Source: an uncultured Spirochaetales bacterium
GTDB lineage: Bacteria; Spirochaetota; Spirochaetia; JAFGXN01
Length of the DNA stretch: 64,000 nt
Reading direction: 5' to 3'
Assembly (NCBI GenBank): GCA_949289575.1
Contig: CASEOG010000003.1
Coordinates: forward strand, 186,001-250,000
A program made the position numbers and the translations under genes. Shown piece after piece: positions 33,503 to 42,224 of the stretch. Under the pieces are notes generated by a model. The model saw only the letters and a program-made list of their open reading frames with translations, made no database searches and was not told the origin of the DNA. Numbering within the stretch: the stretch's first letter is position 1; each line of letters begins with the position of its first letter.

Positions 33503-34312
33503 TTATCTCCTTTGTTTATGATTTTTCAGCTGTTTGGCTTCGCTGATATTCATGAAAATCAAAACGGCCAGAACGATGACAAAAATAATGGCCGAAAGGG
33601 CGTTTATTTGCGGTGTTACTTTTTTCCGGGTCATCGAAAAAATGGTGATCGGGAGCGTCTGAAACGTACTGCCGTTTGTAAAATAAGAGATGACAAAATC
33701 ATCAAGCGAATAGGTAAACGAAATCAGAGCTCCGGTGATAATTCCGGGCAGAATTTCGGGGACCAGAACTTTGCGCAATGCCTGTAAATGGGTACAGCCG
33801 AGATCCTGAGCCGCTTCCACCAGGCTGTAGTCGGCCTGTCTCATTTTCGGCAGCACGCTGAGAATCACATACGGCAGGCAAAAGGTCACATGCGCAAACA
33901 AAACCGAAACAAAACCGAACGGGAACCGGAAAAGGCGGTTAAAGATGACAAACAGCAGCATCAGCGACACTCCGGTCACGATTTCCGGGTTGATAATCGG
34001 CACATAGGTCAGGTTTTCGATCGTTCTGCGGGTATATTTGCGCATCCGGACAATGCCGAAACAGGCAATTGTGCCGATTAAGGTGGCCAGCAGGGAAGCG
34101 CAAACCGCTACCAGCAGTGTATTGAACAGCGACTGCATAATCAAATCATTGTGGAAGAGCTCCCGGTACCATTTGAACGTAAATCCGGTCCAGTTGGCCC
34201 GCGATTTCGAATCGTTGAACGAAAAGGCAATCATAACGAAAATCGGCGCGTACAGAAACAGAAAAATCAGAGCCAGATAAAGACGGGAAACGGTTCGTCG
34301 GGTTTTCGTCAT
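33503..34312 (-). CDS. potC: Polyamine ABC transporter permease PotC
   Basis: 269 residues with six membrane helices. The EAA loop that contacts the ATPase reads LVEAAQDLGCTHLQALRKV followed by LVPEILPGI. With PotB it forms the channel. The ATG at 34312 overlaps the potB stop by 4 bases (ATGA), so the two are translated in step. Confidence 0.93.
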   Translation of the reverse strand: MTKTRRTVSRLYLALIFLFLYAPIFVMIAFSFNDSKSRANWTGFTFKWYRELFHNDLIMQSLFNTLLVAVCASLLATLIGTIACFGIVRMRKYTRRTIENLTYVPIINPEIVTGVSLMLLFVIFNRLFRFPFGFVSVLFAHVTFCLPYVILSVLPKMRQADYSLVEAAQDLGCTHLQALRKVLVPEILPGIITGALISFTYSLDDFVISYFTNGSTFQTLPITIFSMTRKKVTPQINALSAIIFVIVLAVLIFMNISEAKQLKNHKQRR

Positions 34313-35121
34313 AACAGCGTTCCCTCCTTCTCTCCCCCGAAGCGGTTGATGATTCCCATGCAGACAAAAACAACAGCCATCAGAATCAGCGAAATGGCCG
34401 ATCCGACATACGGATTATAAACGCTGCCGATGAACTGCATTTCTATCAGATCACCGATCAGCATATTCGAACCGCCGCCCAGCATCCGGGAAATAATAAA
34501 GGTACTGATAGACGGAACAAAGACCATGATGATTCCGGAAACGACACCGGGGATCGAAAGCGGAAAAATGATTTTCGAAACCACTTTCAGAGAGCCGGCG
34601 CCCAAATCCTGAGCGGCTTCGATCAAAGCCGGATTGATCTTCACCATCACCGAGTAAATCGGCAAAATCATAAACGGCAAATAATTATACACCATCCCGA
34701 GTACGACCGCTCCCTGCGTGTTAATCATACGGAAAGGACCGATACCGAACAGTTCCAGAAAATGATTGATCAGTCCTTCGTTTTCGAGAAGCGTCATCCA
34801 CGCATAGGTGCGCAGCAGGAAATTCATCCACATCGGCAGCATCACCAGCATAATCACCGTCCGCTGTGCATTCAGATCGGCTTTCATCAGAATCAATCCC
34901 ATCGGATAGGCAATCAGAAAACAGATAACAGTTGCAATCAGAGAAAGATACAGCGACTTCAGAAAAACGGGTGCGTAAAAAGGAACATCCCGAAAATTGG
35001 CAAGCGTAAAACCGCCGTTTTCGTTCGTAAAAGCAAAATAAACCACGAGAGAACAGGGAATAACGGTAAACAACACAACCCACAAAAGATACGGGGCTGC
35101 AAGAGCTTTAACTCGGGTCAT
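34309..35121 (-). CDS. potB: Polyamine ABC transporter permease PotB
   Basis: 270 residues, six membrane helices, EAA loop IEAAQDLGAGSLKVVSKI then FPLSIPGV. The N-terminal periplasmic segment NFRDVPFYAPVFLKSLYLSL is as in PotB. The start lies inside the 3' end of potA (14-base overlap). Confidence 0.93.
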   Translation of the reverse strand: MTRVKALAAPYLLWVVLFTVIPCSLVVYFAFTNENGGFTLANFRDVPFYAPVFLKSLYLSLIATVICFLIAYPMGLILMKADLNAQRTVIMLVMLPMWMNFLLRTYAWMTLLENEGLINHFLELFGIGPFRMINTQGAVVLGMVYNYLPFMILPIYSVMVKINPALIEAAQDLGAGSLKVVSKIIFPLSIPGVVSGIIMVFVPSISTFIISRMLGGGSNMLIGDLIEMQFIGSVYNPYVGSAISLILMAVVFVCMGIINRFGGEKEGTLL

Positions 35122-36502
35122 TGCTGTCGTCCCCGGCGGATTCCGTTAGCGCTTGAGAAAAATCAATTTTCAGTCCGACACGGATACCGACCTGTTCATC
35201 GCGATCTTCCTGAATCAGCCACCGGCGGCCGCCGCAGTCGACAATCATTTCGTTGTATTTTCCTTTGTAAATAACGGAAAGAAGTGTTCCCGTCAAAGGA
35301 CTTTCTTCGTCGCCGACCACATCGATGGCGGAGGGCGGAATGCGCAGAATCACTTTCTCCCCTCTTTCCCGGTCGGTTTCCGGAATTTCGAAGGAAAGAC
35401 CGTCAATCAAAACCGATGTCGCCGTTTCGATTTCGGCGGGCACTCTGTTTTCCGCTCCGTCGAACATTTTTTTCATCAGGTGCAGGTCGTACAAATCGAT
35501 GGTCATACCGATTTCTTCGTCGACTTTCGGCGCCGCCGTCGAGTGAATCAGCCACTGATAACCGCCGCAGTTGACAACGATTTCGTAATGCACACCCTTA
35601 AAAACCACCGATTCGACGCGGCCGCGCCAGTATCCGTTTTCGGGGGCCACAACTTTCACATCCTCCGGACGGATAACGGCATCCACCGGCATTCCTTTCG
35701 GCCAGACGCCGTCATTGTACGGCAGAACGGCCCCGAGAATCTCGACCTGCTGATCTTCAATCATCTCCCCGTCGAAAATGTTGTTTTCACCGATAAAATC
35801 GGCCACGAACGCATTGACCGGTTCGTTGTAAATATCCTGAGGCGTCCCCATTTGAGCGATTTTTCCGTCTTTCATGACGACGACGGTATCGGACATCGAA
35901 AGAGCCTCTTCCTGATCGTGCGTAACATAGACAAAGGCAATGCCGAGATTCTGCTGAATCTGCTTGAGCTCGATCTGCATATCTTTGCGCAGTTTTAAAT
36001 CGAGAGCGCCGAGAGGTTCGTCGAGAAGAAGAATTTTCGGATGATTAATCAAAGCACGGGCAATGGCCACACGCTGCTGCTGACCGCCCGAGAGTTTGGT
36101 GATATTCCGTTTTTCGAAACCCTTCAGGTCGACGAGCTTCAGCATCGCTTTCACCCGTTTACGGATTTCGTCTTTCGGAACTTTTTTGAGTTTCAGCCCG
36201 AAGGCCACATTGTCAAAAACATTCAGGTGCGGGAACAGCGCGTATTTCTGAAACACGGTATTTACCTGCCGCTTGTGCGGCGGAATGCCGGCCATGTCCT
36301 CACCGTTCAAAAATATCTTTCCGGCTGTCGGTTCTTCGAAACCGCCAATCGCACGTAACAGGGTCGTCTTTCCGCATCCGGAGGGACCCAAAATCGTCAA
36401 AAACTCGTTTGACTTTACGCTAAAGCTGACATCGTTAATGACACGATTGTCCCCGAAATCTTTCACGATTCCGGACAGCTTTAAAAGATATTTTTCTTTC
36501 AA
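35108..36502 (-). CDS. potA: Polyamine ABC transporter ATPase with two TOBE domains
   Basis: 464 residues, about 90 longer than usual PotA. ATPase domain: Walker A GPSGCGKTT at 39-47, signature LSGGQQQRVAIARAL, Walker B LLLDEPLGALD, switch His in YVTHDQEEAL. The C-terminal regulatory part carries two copies of a TOBE-like unit: about 290-325 (RVESVVFKGVHYEIVVNCGG then WLI) and about 402-440 (LLSVIYKGKYNEMIVDCGG then WLI). The second copy explains the extra length. The start is TTG at 36502, 8 bases after GGGGAGG. It is first in the operon, preceded by a possible leader peptide. Confidence 0.93.
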   Translation of the reverse strand: MKEKYLLKLSGIVKDFGDNRVINDVSFSVKSNEFLTILGPSGCGKTTLLRAIGGFEEPTAGKIFLNGEDMAGIPPHKRQVNTVFQKYALFPHLNVFDNVAFGLKLKKVPKDEIRKRVKAMLKLVDLKGFEKRNITKLSGGQQQRVAIARALINHPKILLLDEPLGALDLKLRKDMQIELKQIQQNLGIAFVYVTHDQEEALSMSDTVVVMKDGKIAQMGTPQDIYNEPVNAFVADFIGENNIFDGEMIEDQQVEILGAVLPYNDGVWPKGMPVDAVIRPEDVKVVAPENGYWRGRVESVVFKGVHYEIVVNCGGYQWLIHSTAAPKVDEEIGMTIDLYDLHLMKKMFDGAENRVPAEIETATSVLIDGLSFEIPETDRERGEKVILRIPPSAIDVVGDEESPLTGTLLSVIYKGKYNEMIVDCGGRRWLIQEDRDEQVGIRVGLKIDFSQALTESAGDDSNDPS

Positions 36503-36523
36503 TTCCCGTACCTCCCCGTTCCG

Positions 36524-36571
36524 CTAAGGAACCTTTTGTGCCGTTTTTGAAAATCGCGCGTTTAAACGCAT
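36524..36571 (-). CDS. Possible 15-residue leader peptide of the pot operon
   Basis: A short frame, ATG 36571 to TAG 36524, encodes MRLNARFSKTAQKVP. It has its own GAGGAG 5 bases upstream and lies between the predicted promoter and potA. It is basic (two Arg, two Lys). Small upstream frames control polyamine genes elsewhere, but this one matches none that I know. Its second to fifth codons form a 12-bp palindrome (36558-36569). Confidence 0.4.
   Translation of the reverse strand: MRLNARFSKTAQKVP
36558..36569. promoter_or_regulatory. 12-bp palindrome in the pot leader
   Basis: GCGTTTAAACGC is perfectly self-complementary and falls about 35 bases downstream of the predicted transcription start, so it could be a repressor site or simply part of the leader frame. 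Confidence 0.35.
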
Positions 36572-36604
36572 GAAAACTCCTCAATAATGACTTGTTAAGA
36601 CTCA

Positions 36605-36633
36605 AGAATATACTCTATCGGCGAAAAAATCAA
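36605..36633 (-). promoter_or_regulatory. Promoter of the pot operon
   Basis: Minus strand TTGATT-N17-TATTCT, upstream of the leader peptide. Confidence 0.5.
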
Positions 36634-36707
36634 GCTGTTCTCCGAAGAATAAATCAAACTAAATATTTTATTTTGTAACTCTTTCCGGATGATTCTGGTT
36701 TTAAAGT

Positions 36708-36727
36708 AATCGGATGCCTGTCCGATT
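36708..36727. promoter_or_regulatory. Inverted repeat directly before a ribosome binding site
   Basis: AATCGGA-TGCCTG-TCCGATT, perfect 7-bp arms, ending one base before AAGGAG of the next gene; an operator or a translation-controlling hairpin. Confidence 0.45.
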
Positions 36728-36739
36728 AAGGAGATGCTT

Positions 36740-37282
36740 ATGAAAAAGATTTTATATCCTGCCGTGATGCTGACGCTGAGCGCCGCTCTTTTTGCACAGC
36801 CGGGACCGGAGGACAGACCTGCCGGACCGGGTAAACGACCGGAGCCTCCGCGCGCCGAACGTCCCAATCCGATGCGGGAGCGATGGGAAAATGCGGAAAC
36901 GATTACACTGACAGGTTCCATCGAATACCTGTTTGAAGAAAAAGAGGGCGAACGTCCCGAAATCAAACAGGCCACAATCGAAAAAGACGGTATTCTTTAC
37001 AAGATTCATTTCCCTGTCCGTAAACTGGCAGAGGAAGCCGTCCGGCCGGGAACGGAAATCACCGTTACCGGAAAATCGGTTCCTTCGGAATGGATGAACG
37101 ATGATTCCGTTCTGGTTTTTGCCGAAAAAATCGAGGCGGAAGACAAAGTCCTCGAGGCTCCGAAGCCGCCGAAAAAAGGACCGAAACACTGCGCCGAACC
37201 GGGTAAACATCATCCGGAACCGGATCACCGCGCAGCTCCCGGCGAACGCCCGACCCCCAAAGAAAGACCCCGGCGCCGGTAA
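36740..37282 (+). CDS. Exported Pro-rich protein with OB-fold-like core
   Basis: 180 residues, unrecognised. The signal peptide (1-20, ending LFAQ) is followed by a proline- and charge-rich stretch (about 21-50), a central strand-rich domain (about 54-135: ITLTGSIEYLFEE, TEITVTGKSVP) resembling the bacterial OB-fold (BOF/YgiW-like) domain, and a His/Pro/Arg-rich tail with HH and DH pairs that could bind metal. The start is ATG 36740, with AAGGAG 6 bases upstream; an ATG at 36734 is too close to it. It is a single gene with terminator. Confidence 0.6.
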   Translation: MKKILYPAVMLTLSAALFAQPGPEDRPAGPGKRPEPPRAERPNPMRERWENAETITLTGSIEYLFEEKEGERPEIKQATIEKDGILYKIHFPVRKLAEEAVRPGTEITVTGKSVPSEWMNDDSVLVFAEKIEAEDKVLEAPKPPKKGPKHCAEPGKHHPEPDHRAAPGERPTPKERPRRR

Positions 37283-37296
37283 AGACGTCCGATCGA

Positions 37297-37325
37297 AACA
37301 GCTCCTTTCGGGAGCTGTTTTTTTA
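37297..37325 (+). terminator. Intrinsic terminator
   Basis: Stem AACAGCTCC/GGAGCTGTT with a T7 tract. Confidence 0.9.
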
Positions 37326-37339
37326 TCGGCAGTTTCGAA

Positions 37340-37368
37340 TTGACGGTATACTTTTTTCATTGTACAAT
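37340..37368 (+). promoter_or_regulatory. Promoter of the alpha-galactosidase gene, predicted leaderless
   Basis: TTGACG-N17-TACAAT with 6 bases to ATG 37375 and no ribosome binding site. Confidence 0.6.
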
Positions 37369-37374
37369 AATGAA

Positions 37375-38964
37375 ATGAAACATTTACTCTTATTTTCCGC
37401 TCTTTTCTTTTTGTCGGTATCTTCTCTTTTTGCCTCTCCGGTCATTCGGACCCCGCAGCCGTCCGGAGAACCCCGCATTAACGGTCCGTCCGTTATCGGC
37501 GTTACTCCCGGGAATTCTTTTCTATATAAAATTCCGGTATCCGGTGACAGCCCGATTCGAATCACCGTCACGAATCTTCCCGCCGGCGTGACTCTGAGAA
37601 ACGGATTCGTTCTCGAAGGACGCATCGACCGGGCCGGCGACTATCCGGTAACGGTCACCGCGTCCAATGCTTACGCATCGGTTTCGCGAACCCTGACCGT
37701 TAAAGCCGGAAACGAAATCGCCCTGACACCGCCGATGGGCTGGAACAGCTGGTACAGTTTCAGCGAATCGGTCAGCGATGCCAAAATACGGGCCGTAGCC
37801 GATGCTTTTGTCAGCCGGAAACTGATTGACTACGGCTGGTCGTATGTCAACATTGACGACTGCTGGCAGGGCGAACGCCTGAAAGAAGCTCCGTACACTC
37901 TTACCGGTAACGAAAAATTTCCCGATATGAAAGCTCTCTGCGATTATGTTCACAGCAAAGGATTGAAAATCGGCATTTACCATTCTCCCTGGATCGGGAC
38001 CTACGCCGGATTCCGCGGCGGCAGCTCCGACAGCGAAACGGGAACCGACCCCTCCTATGCGGAAATTCCCTCAAAACGGCTTCAGCCGGGGCAGATTTTC
38101 GGCCGCTACCCGGGGGTTCATGCCCGCAATGCCGATCGGGTCGGAAAGTATTGGCTTTTTGACGATGATTTAAAAACGATTGCCGATTGGGGATTCGATT
38201 ACATCAAAGTCGACTGGCACCCGAACGACGTCCCGACGGCACAAAAAATGTACAACGGCGTCCGAAACAGCGGACGTGATATTGTCCTCAGTTTTTCCAA
38301 CAAAGCCTTTCTGAAAGATATTCCCGAACTTTCGAAATATGCCAACCTGTGGCGTACCGGCGGCGATATCACAGATATGTGGATCTCTCTTTCCGCAATT
38401 TCCCGCGACCTTCCGAACTGGTTTCCGTTTACCCGTTCCGGAAAATACAGCGATCCCGATATGCTGCAGGTCGGGAATCTCGGCAAACCGAATACGCCGA
38501 GCGAAACGTTCCGTCCGACCGGCTTCAGCCGCGAAGAACAGTATTTTCAGATCAGCCTCTGGGTCATTGCCGCCGCTCCGCTGATTCTCAGTTGCGACGT
38601 CTCTTCCCTCGATGATTTTACGACAGGATTGCTGACCAATACCGAAGTTTTGGCCGTTCATCAAAGTTATCCGGTTCTTCCTCCCCGGCTTCGGAAACAG
38701 ACTCTGACAACACAAATCATGACCCGGGAAACGGAAAAAGGAACCGCTGTCTGCGTCCTGAACTATTCGGCGCTGAAAAAGAAGGTGACAGTGCCGTTTC
38801 GGGAATGGGGCATCGGAACACAAGCCTCATCCGCGGATTCGACCGGAACGGCGGCTGTGCGCGATTTGTGGCGGCAGCAAAATCTGCCGGCCGACCGGAT
38901 AACCGATGACGGATTTACGGTCGAAGTGGCGGGGCACAGCGGTGAGCTGTTTCTGATTAACTGA
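37375..38964 (+). CDS. Exported GH27 alpha-galactosidase
   Basis: 529 residues. A signal peptide (1-18, ending LFAS) is followed by an Ig-like/NEW3-type strand domain (about 22-115) and a GH27 barrel beginning LTPPMGWNSWYSF. Catalytic residues are visible: nucleophile Asp280 in YIKVDW and acid/base Asp331 in WRTGGDI. IDDCWQG and GLKIGIYHSPW are family landmarks. It should release terminal alpha-galactose from oligosaccharides or galactomannan outside the cytoplasm. The C-terminal strand domain (about 435-529) is normal for the family. The exported GH2 enzyme at 50.6 kb would complement it. Confidence 0.92.
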   Translation: MKHLLLFSALFFLSVSSLFASPVIRTPQPSGEPRINGPSVIGVTPGNSFLYKIPVSGDSPIRITVTNLPAGVTLRNGFVLEGRIDRAGDYPVTVTASNAYASVSRTLTVKAGNEIALTPPMGWNSWYSFSESVSDAKIRAVADAFVSRKLIDYGWSYVNIDDCWQGERLKEAPYTLTGNEKFPDMKALCDYVHSKGLKIGIYHSPWIGTYAGFRGGSSDSETGTDPSYAEIPSKRLQPGQIFGRYPGVHARNADRVGKYWLFDDDLKTIADWGFDYIKVDWHPNDVPTAQKMYNGVRNSGRDIVLSFSNKAFLKDIPELSKYANLWRTGGDITDMWISLSAISRDLPNWFPFTRSGKYSDPDMLQVGNLGKPNTPSETFRPTGFSREEQYFQISLWVIAAAPLILSCDVSSLDDFTTGLLTNTEVLAVHQSYPVLPPRLRKQTLTTQIMTRETEKGTAVCVLNYSALKKKVTVPFREWGIGTQASSADSTGTAAVRDLWRQQNLPADRITDDGFTVEVAGHSGELFLIN

Positions 38965-38994
38965 ATGACCGCACAACGACGGCATTTCGAACCG

Positions 38995-39022
38995 GCGCCG
39001 TCCGCCGATCAGCGGACGGCGC
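38995..39022. other. GC-rich hairpin after the alpha-galactosidase gene
   Basis: GCGCCGTCCGC and GCGGACGGCGC form an 11-bp perfect stem with a 6-base loop, without a T tract. It may protect the 3' end of the mRNA or be part of the termination region. Confidence 0.6.
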
Positions 39023-39061
39023 AATGTTTGCGGAAGCCTGCCGGGTTCGGTTTTCAATCGG

Positions 39062-39094
39062 AAAAAAAAACGGCGCCGAAGCGCCGTTTTTTTT
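39062..39094. terminator. Bidirectional intrinsic terminator
   Basis: Stem ACGGCGC/GCGCCGT, loop CGAA, flanked by A9 and T8; between convergent genes. Confidence 0.9.
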
Positions 39095-40544
39095 ATCTTT
39101 TAATTTTCTTCATTTCCTTTAATACCAGTGCGGGAATTTCTTTCTCGGCCTTGACTTTAATATCACGAATAAATTCCGCTTCCGTCTTCAGACCGTCCGT
39201 ATTCTTGTTGGCGGCATACCAGTCGGCATATTCGGGAGCATACGTTTTTAAATCTTCCATTGTTCCCTTGTCGAGACGGTACCAGATAACGGAATCATCC
39301 AATGAAAAGTCGAATTTAAACTTCGTCATTTTGGGTTTCTTTTTGGTGAAGTCGCTGAGCAGATACGCGTCTTTGACATCCAAATTAAAAATTCGGGTCG
39401 AAGTCACCATTTCCAGAACCGCTACCGTCTCTTTTTTGGCGGCGTCCAGCTGTCCGCCGTAAGCCTTGTAGGCTGCATAGAGCTGCGGGTTATCGGCCTG
39501 AAACGCGAGGTCGATTTCACTGTCGGTCATTCCTTTCTTTTTGGCTTTTTCCACCTCTTTCAGAACTTTTCCGACTTTAGCCGCCGTATCTTCCCATTCT
39601 TTTTCCTTAAAAACAGAACCGTCGGGAAGCACATATTTCGAAACCTCGAGTTTCTTTACCTTTTCTTTCGGTTCCGATGTTTTTCCTTCGACATTCATCA
39701 ACACGACAACGGCCCCGACACTTCCCAAATCCTTGGCGGTTGCAAATTCTCTCATTTTTTCAACCGAAAAATAGTCTTTTATGTTTTTGACATTCTCAAA
39801 GTCGGGCAGATCGGCCTGAGTGAAATACTGACTGTACGGTCCGGCAGCCGATTTCAGTTCGCCTGTCAGTTGATTCACAAATTCCGCATCTTCGAACACG
39901 GTATTGAACCGATCGTCGATAACCAGAATTGTATTCATCATCACGGTTTTGATCATCGCATCGCATCTCGACCGGACATCCTTATATTCGGGATCCAAAT
40001 CGATAATCCGCAGATAGTGAGGAATGGCTTCTTCCTTATCCGAGATTTTTTTGGCATTCTGCTCGATATCGAGAGCGGCCAGATAATGAACATCGAGAGA
40101 AAGACGGGTTGCTTCCTGAATTCTCGTGTCGATATCAATCCGGAAAGAGGGGCTGACGGGCGATGACGTTTTCGGAACAAGCGCCCCCACTTTTGCATAG
40201 GCCTCGTTGATTTTGGCGACCGTTTCGCTGTATTTTTTCATTTCGCGCAGATACATCAACGATTTATCGAAACGGCAGGTATCTTTTGTCTTTTTTTCGA
40301 CGGCAACAATGGCCTTTGTCATTTTGTTATCGATATTCTCGACCAGTTTTAGATAGCTTTTGATTGCAAAAGCATTTGTCGGATTATTGGTCGCTTTGAC
40401 TTCGGCCTTTTTTAAATCCCGGTCGAATTTTTCGAACATTTTGGCATCTTTTTTCTCGGGAGTCTCGACCGTTGCCGGATCAAAAGCAAAAAGCGAGCCG
40501 ACCGATAAAAGAGCAATCATTAACATCAACATGATTCTTTTCAT
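39093..40544 (-). CDS. Exported helical protein of unknown function
   Basis: 483 residues. The signal peptide ends SLFAF (about residue 20). The N-terminal half is mostly helical with TPR-like spacing (IPHYLRIIDLDPEYKDVRSR), the C-terminal half is Lys-rich with mixed structure and ends in KEMKKIKR. I recognise no family. AAGGAG precedes the ATG. It is the last of three minus-strand genes with a lipoprotein and an immunophilin, spaced by 10-25 bases, so they probably form one operon; a folding helper beside exported clients is a reasonable guess. Confidence 0.6.
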   Translation of the reverse strand: MKRIMLMLMIALLSVGSLFAFDPATVETPEKKDAKMFEKFDRDLKKAEVKATNNPTNAFAIKSYLKLVENIDNKMTKAIVAVEKKTKDTCRFDKSLMYLREMKKYSETVAKINEAYAKVGALVPKTSSPVSPSFRIDIDTRIQEATRLSLDVHYLAALDIEQNAKKISDKEEAIPHYLRIIDLDPEYKDVRSRCDAMIKTVMMNTILVIDDRFNTVFEDAEFVNQLTGELKSAAGPYSQYFTQADLPDFENVKNIKDYFSVEKMREFATAKDLGSVGAVVVLMNVEGKTSEPKEKVKKLEVSKYVLPDGSVFKEKEWEDTAAKVGKVLKEVEKAKKKGMTDSEIDLAFQADNPQLYAAYKAYGGQLDAAKKETVAVLEMVTSTRIFNLDVKDAYLLSDFTKKKPKMTKFKFDFSLDDSVIWYRLDKGTMEDLKTYAPEYADWYAANKNTDGLKTEAEFIRDIKVKAEKEIPALVLKEMKKIKR

Positions 40545-40569
40545 AAAAATACTCCTTAATTTAATTTAT

Positions 40570-41517
40570 TCAAAACTCGTGAAGTTCGACACGAAAATCG
40601 AGCCAGGAATAGGGCGGAATCACAGGCGGAGCCCCCGCCGCACCGTATGCGATGTCGGGATGAAGAACAATCCTCCACTCCGCACCCGGTTTCATCATTT
40701 TTAAAGCTTCCTGCCAGCCGGGAATCACCTGCTCCACACGAAACTGCAACGGCATTCCCCGTTCGTAAGAGCTGTCAAAAACATTGTCGGTTCCGAGAAT
40801 TCGTCCTTCGTAATCCACTTTGACAATATCACGCGAACCGGGAGATTTGTCGCCTTTTCCTTCGCGAATCACGATATAGCGCAACCCGCTCTCTGTTTTT
40901 TGGGCATCCGGATACAGACGTTCGGCTTCTTTTTCTCCTGCCTCGACAGCCGCACGGATTTTTTGCAACCCGGCTGCCGCTGCCGCCTCGACCTGTTCGC
41001 GAAAGGCTTCGTTTGATGCATCGAAAGCTTCGGCTGCTTTTCCGTTTCGGATAATCGTGACTTTTTCTATCACATCATTCGCTTTTATCTTCTCGACGAC
41101 ATCCATTCCGTCGACGACCCGCCCGAAAACGGTATGAATTCCGTCAAGGTGAGGCGTCGCACTCAGTGTGATAAAAAACTGACTTCCGTTTGTATTCGGA
41201 CCGGCATTCGCCATCGACAAAACTCCGGGACCGTCATGACGCAGAGAGGGATCGATTTCGTCGGGGAAGCGGTATCCGGGACCGCCCGTACCGGTGCCGA
41301 GCGGACAGCCGCCCTGAATCACAAAACCGGGAACAACGCGGTGAAATTTCAGTCCGTCAAAATAGGGACGCCCGTTCCGCGGCTGATTTTCAATCAGACC
41401 TTCCGCCAATCCGACAAAATTGGCAACCGTCATCGGAACCTTCTCGAATTCCAGCTTTAATGTAATATCTCCTTTTTTTGTTCCGATAACTGCGTACAGC
41501 CCTTCTTCCGAAACCAT
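40570..41517 (-). CDS. Cytoplasmic cyclophilin-FKBP fusion isomerase
   Basis: 315 residues, no signal peptide. Cyclophilin domain about 5-165 ([50 protein letters not shown]), a linker helix rich in Ala and Glu (about 175-205), then an FKBP domain (about 215-315: [50 protein letters not shown]). It matches the lipoprotein fusion at 29.2 kb in order of domains, so the pair arose by duplication and acquired different locations. AAGGGGG precedes the ATG. The upstream gene ends 10 bases away. Confidence 0.92.
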   Translation of the reverse strand: MVSEEGLYAVIGTKKGDITLKLEFEKVPMTVANFVGLAEGLIENQPRNGRPYFDGLKFHRVVPGFVIQGGCPLGTGTGGPGYRFPDEIDPSLRHDGPGVLSMANAGPNTNGSQFFITLSATPHLDGIHTVFGRVVDGMDVVEKIKANDVIEKVTIIRNGKAAEAFDASNEAFREQVEAAAAAGLQKIRAAVEAGEKEAERLYPDAQKTESGLRYIVIREGKGDKSPGSRDIVKVDYEGRILGTDNVFDSSYERGMPLQFRVEQVIPGWQEALKMMKPGAEWRIVLHPDIAYGAAGAPPVIPPYSWLDFRVELHEF

Positions 41518-41527
41518 TTTTCCCCCT

Positions 41528-42130
41528 TCACCGTTGCCCGATTAAATTGGATATGTTCAGCTTATACATTCCCTTAAAAATCATGGAAACCTTGACTTTG
41601 ATTTTTAAATCTATCAGACTCATTGCTTCTTTTTGCGCGTCGGGATTATTTTTCAAATCTTCGATACTTGTTAAGCCGTATTTTTTCAAAATATCCTGAA
41701 ACCGTTCATCATCTTTATACTGAGTCCAGTCGATTTTTCCCTGGTCATTCCTGGCCTGAATCGTAAATTTCAGCTGCCGTTTATTCAAACCTTTTGCCAA
41801 AAGAAAACTGACGGTATTCGAAGAGGCGTTGCCCTTGGCGGGAATCACATTCTTAAACAGAATTTCTTTTTCGGCCCCGGACACCAGAACCAGTTCGGCA
41901 TCGGAATCCACTTCGGAGTTATTCGTTCCCTCGATTCGAATCAGAACTTCTTTAAAATCAATATCATCAAACGGGATTCCCGCATCGGCCGGGATGGAAA
42001 TGTCCATTGTTTCGTATCCGCCCGTAGCGCTCATACTCGGCAGCTCGACCGGCTCGGAGACATACTCGAATGCGAACGGAAAGGTACATCCGCATAAAAC
42101 GAAAAGATAAATCAGAATCGCTTTTTTCAT
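41528..42130 (-). CDS. Probable lipoprotein of unknown function
   Basis: 200 residues. A short signal [15 protein letters not shown] with a lipobox-like end (Cys13 or Cys15), then an unrecognised strand-rich domain and a C-terminal helical part ([17 protein letters not shown]). The start at 42130 has no ribosome binding site; a -10 box (TATCAT) ends 6 bases before it. An upstream in-frame ATG at 42178 lies under the promoter. First gene of a likely operon with the immunophilin and the 483-residue exported protein. Confidence 0.6.
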   Translation of the reverse strand: MKKAILIYLFVLCGCTFPFAFEYVSEPVELPSMSATGGYETMDISIPADAGIPFDDIDFKEVLIRIEGTNNSEVDSDAELVLVSGAEKEILFKNVIPAKGNASSNTVSFLLAKGLNKRQLKFTIQARNDQGKIDWTQYKDDERFQDILKKYGLTSIEDLKNNPDAQKEAMSLIDLKIKVKVSMIFKGMYKLNISNLIGQR

Positions 42131-42136
42131 ATTATA

Positions 42137-42165
42137 ATGATACAACAAAAGATGTGAATTGGCAA
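42137..42165 (-). promoter_or_regulatory. Promoter, predicted leaderless
   Basis: Minus strand TTGCCA-N17-TATCAT with 6 bases (TATAAT) to ATG 42130. A second -10-like box sits exactly against the ATG. Confidence 0.55.
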
Positions 42166-42224
42166 TAATAACTTTCATTTTTTGATTCTTTTCACTATAA
42201 TATATATTCGGGAGGATTGGGGGA

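Noticed and set aside
38995..39022. Large hairpin as terminator of the alpha-galactosidase gene
   Set aside because: No T tract follows; the true terminator is the stem at 39062-39094.
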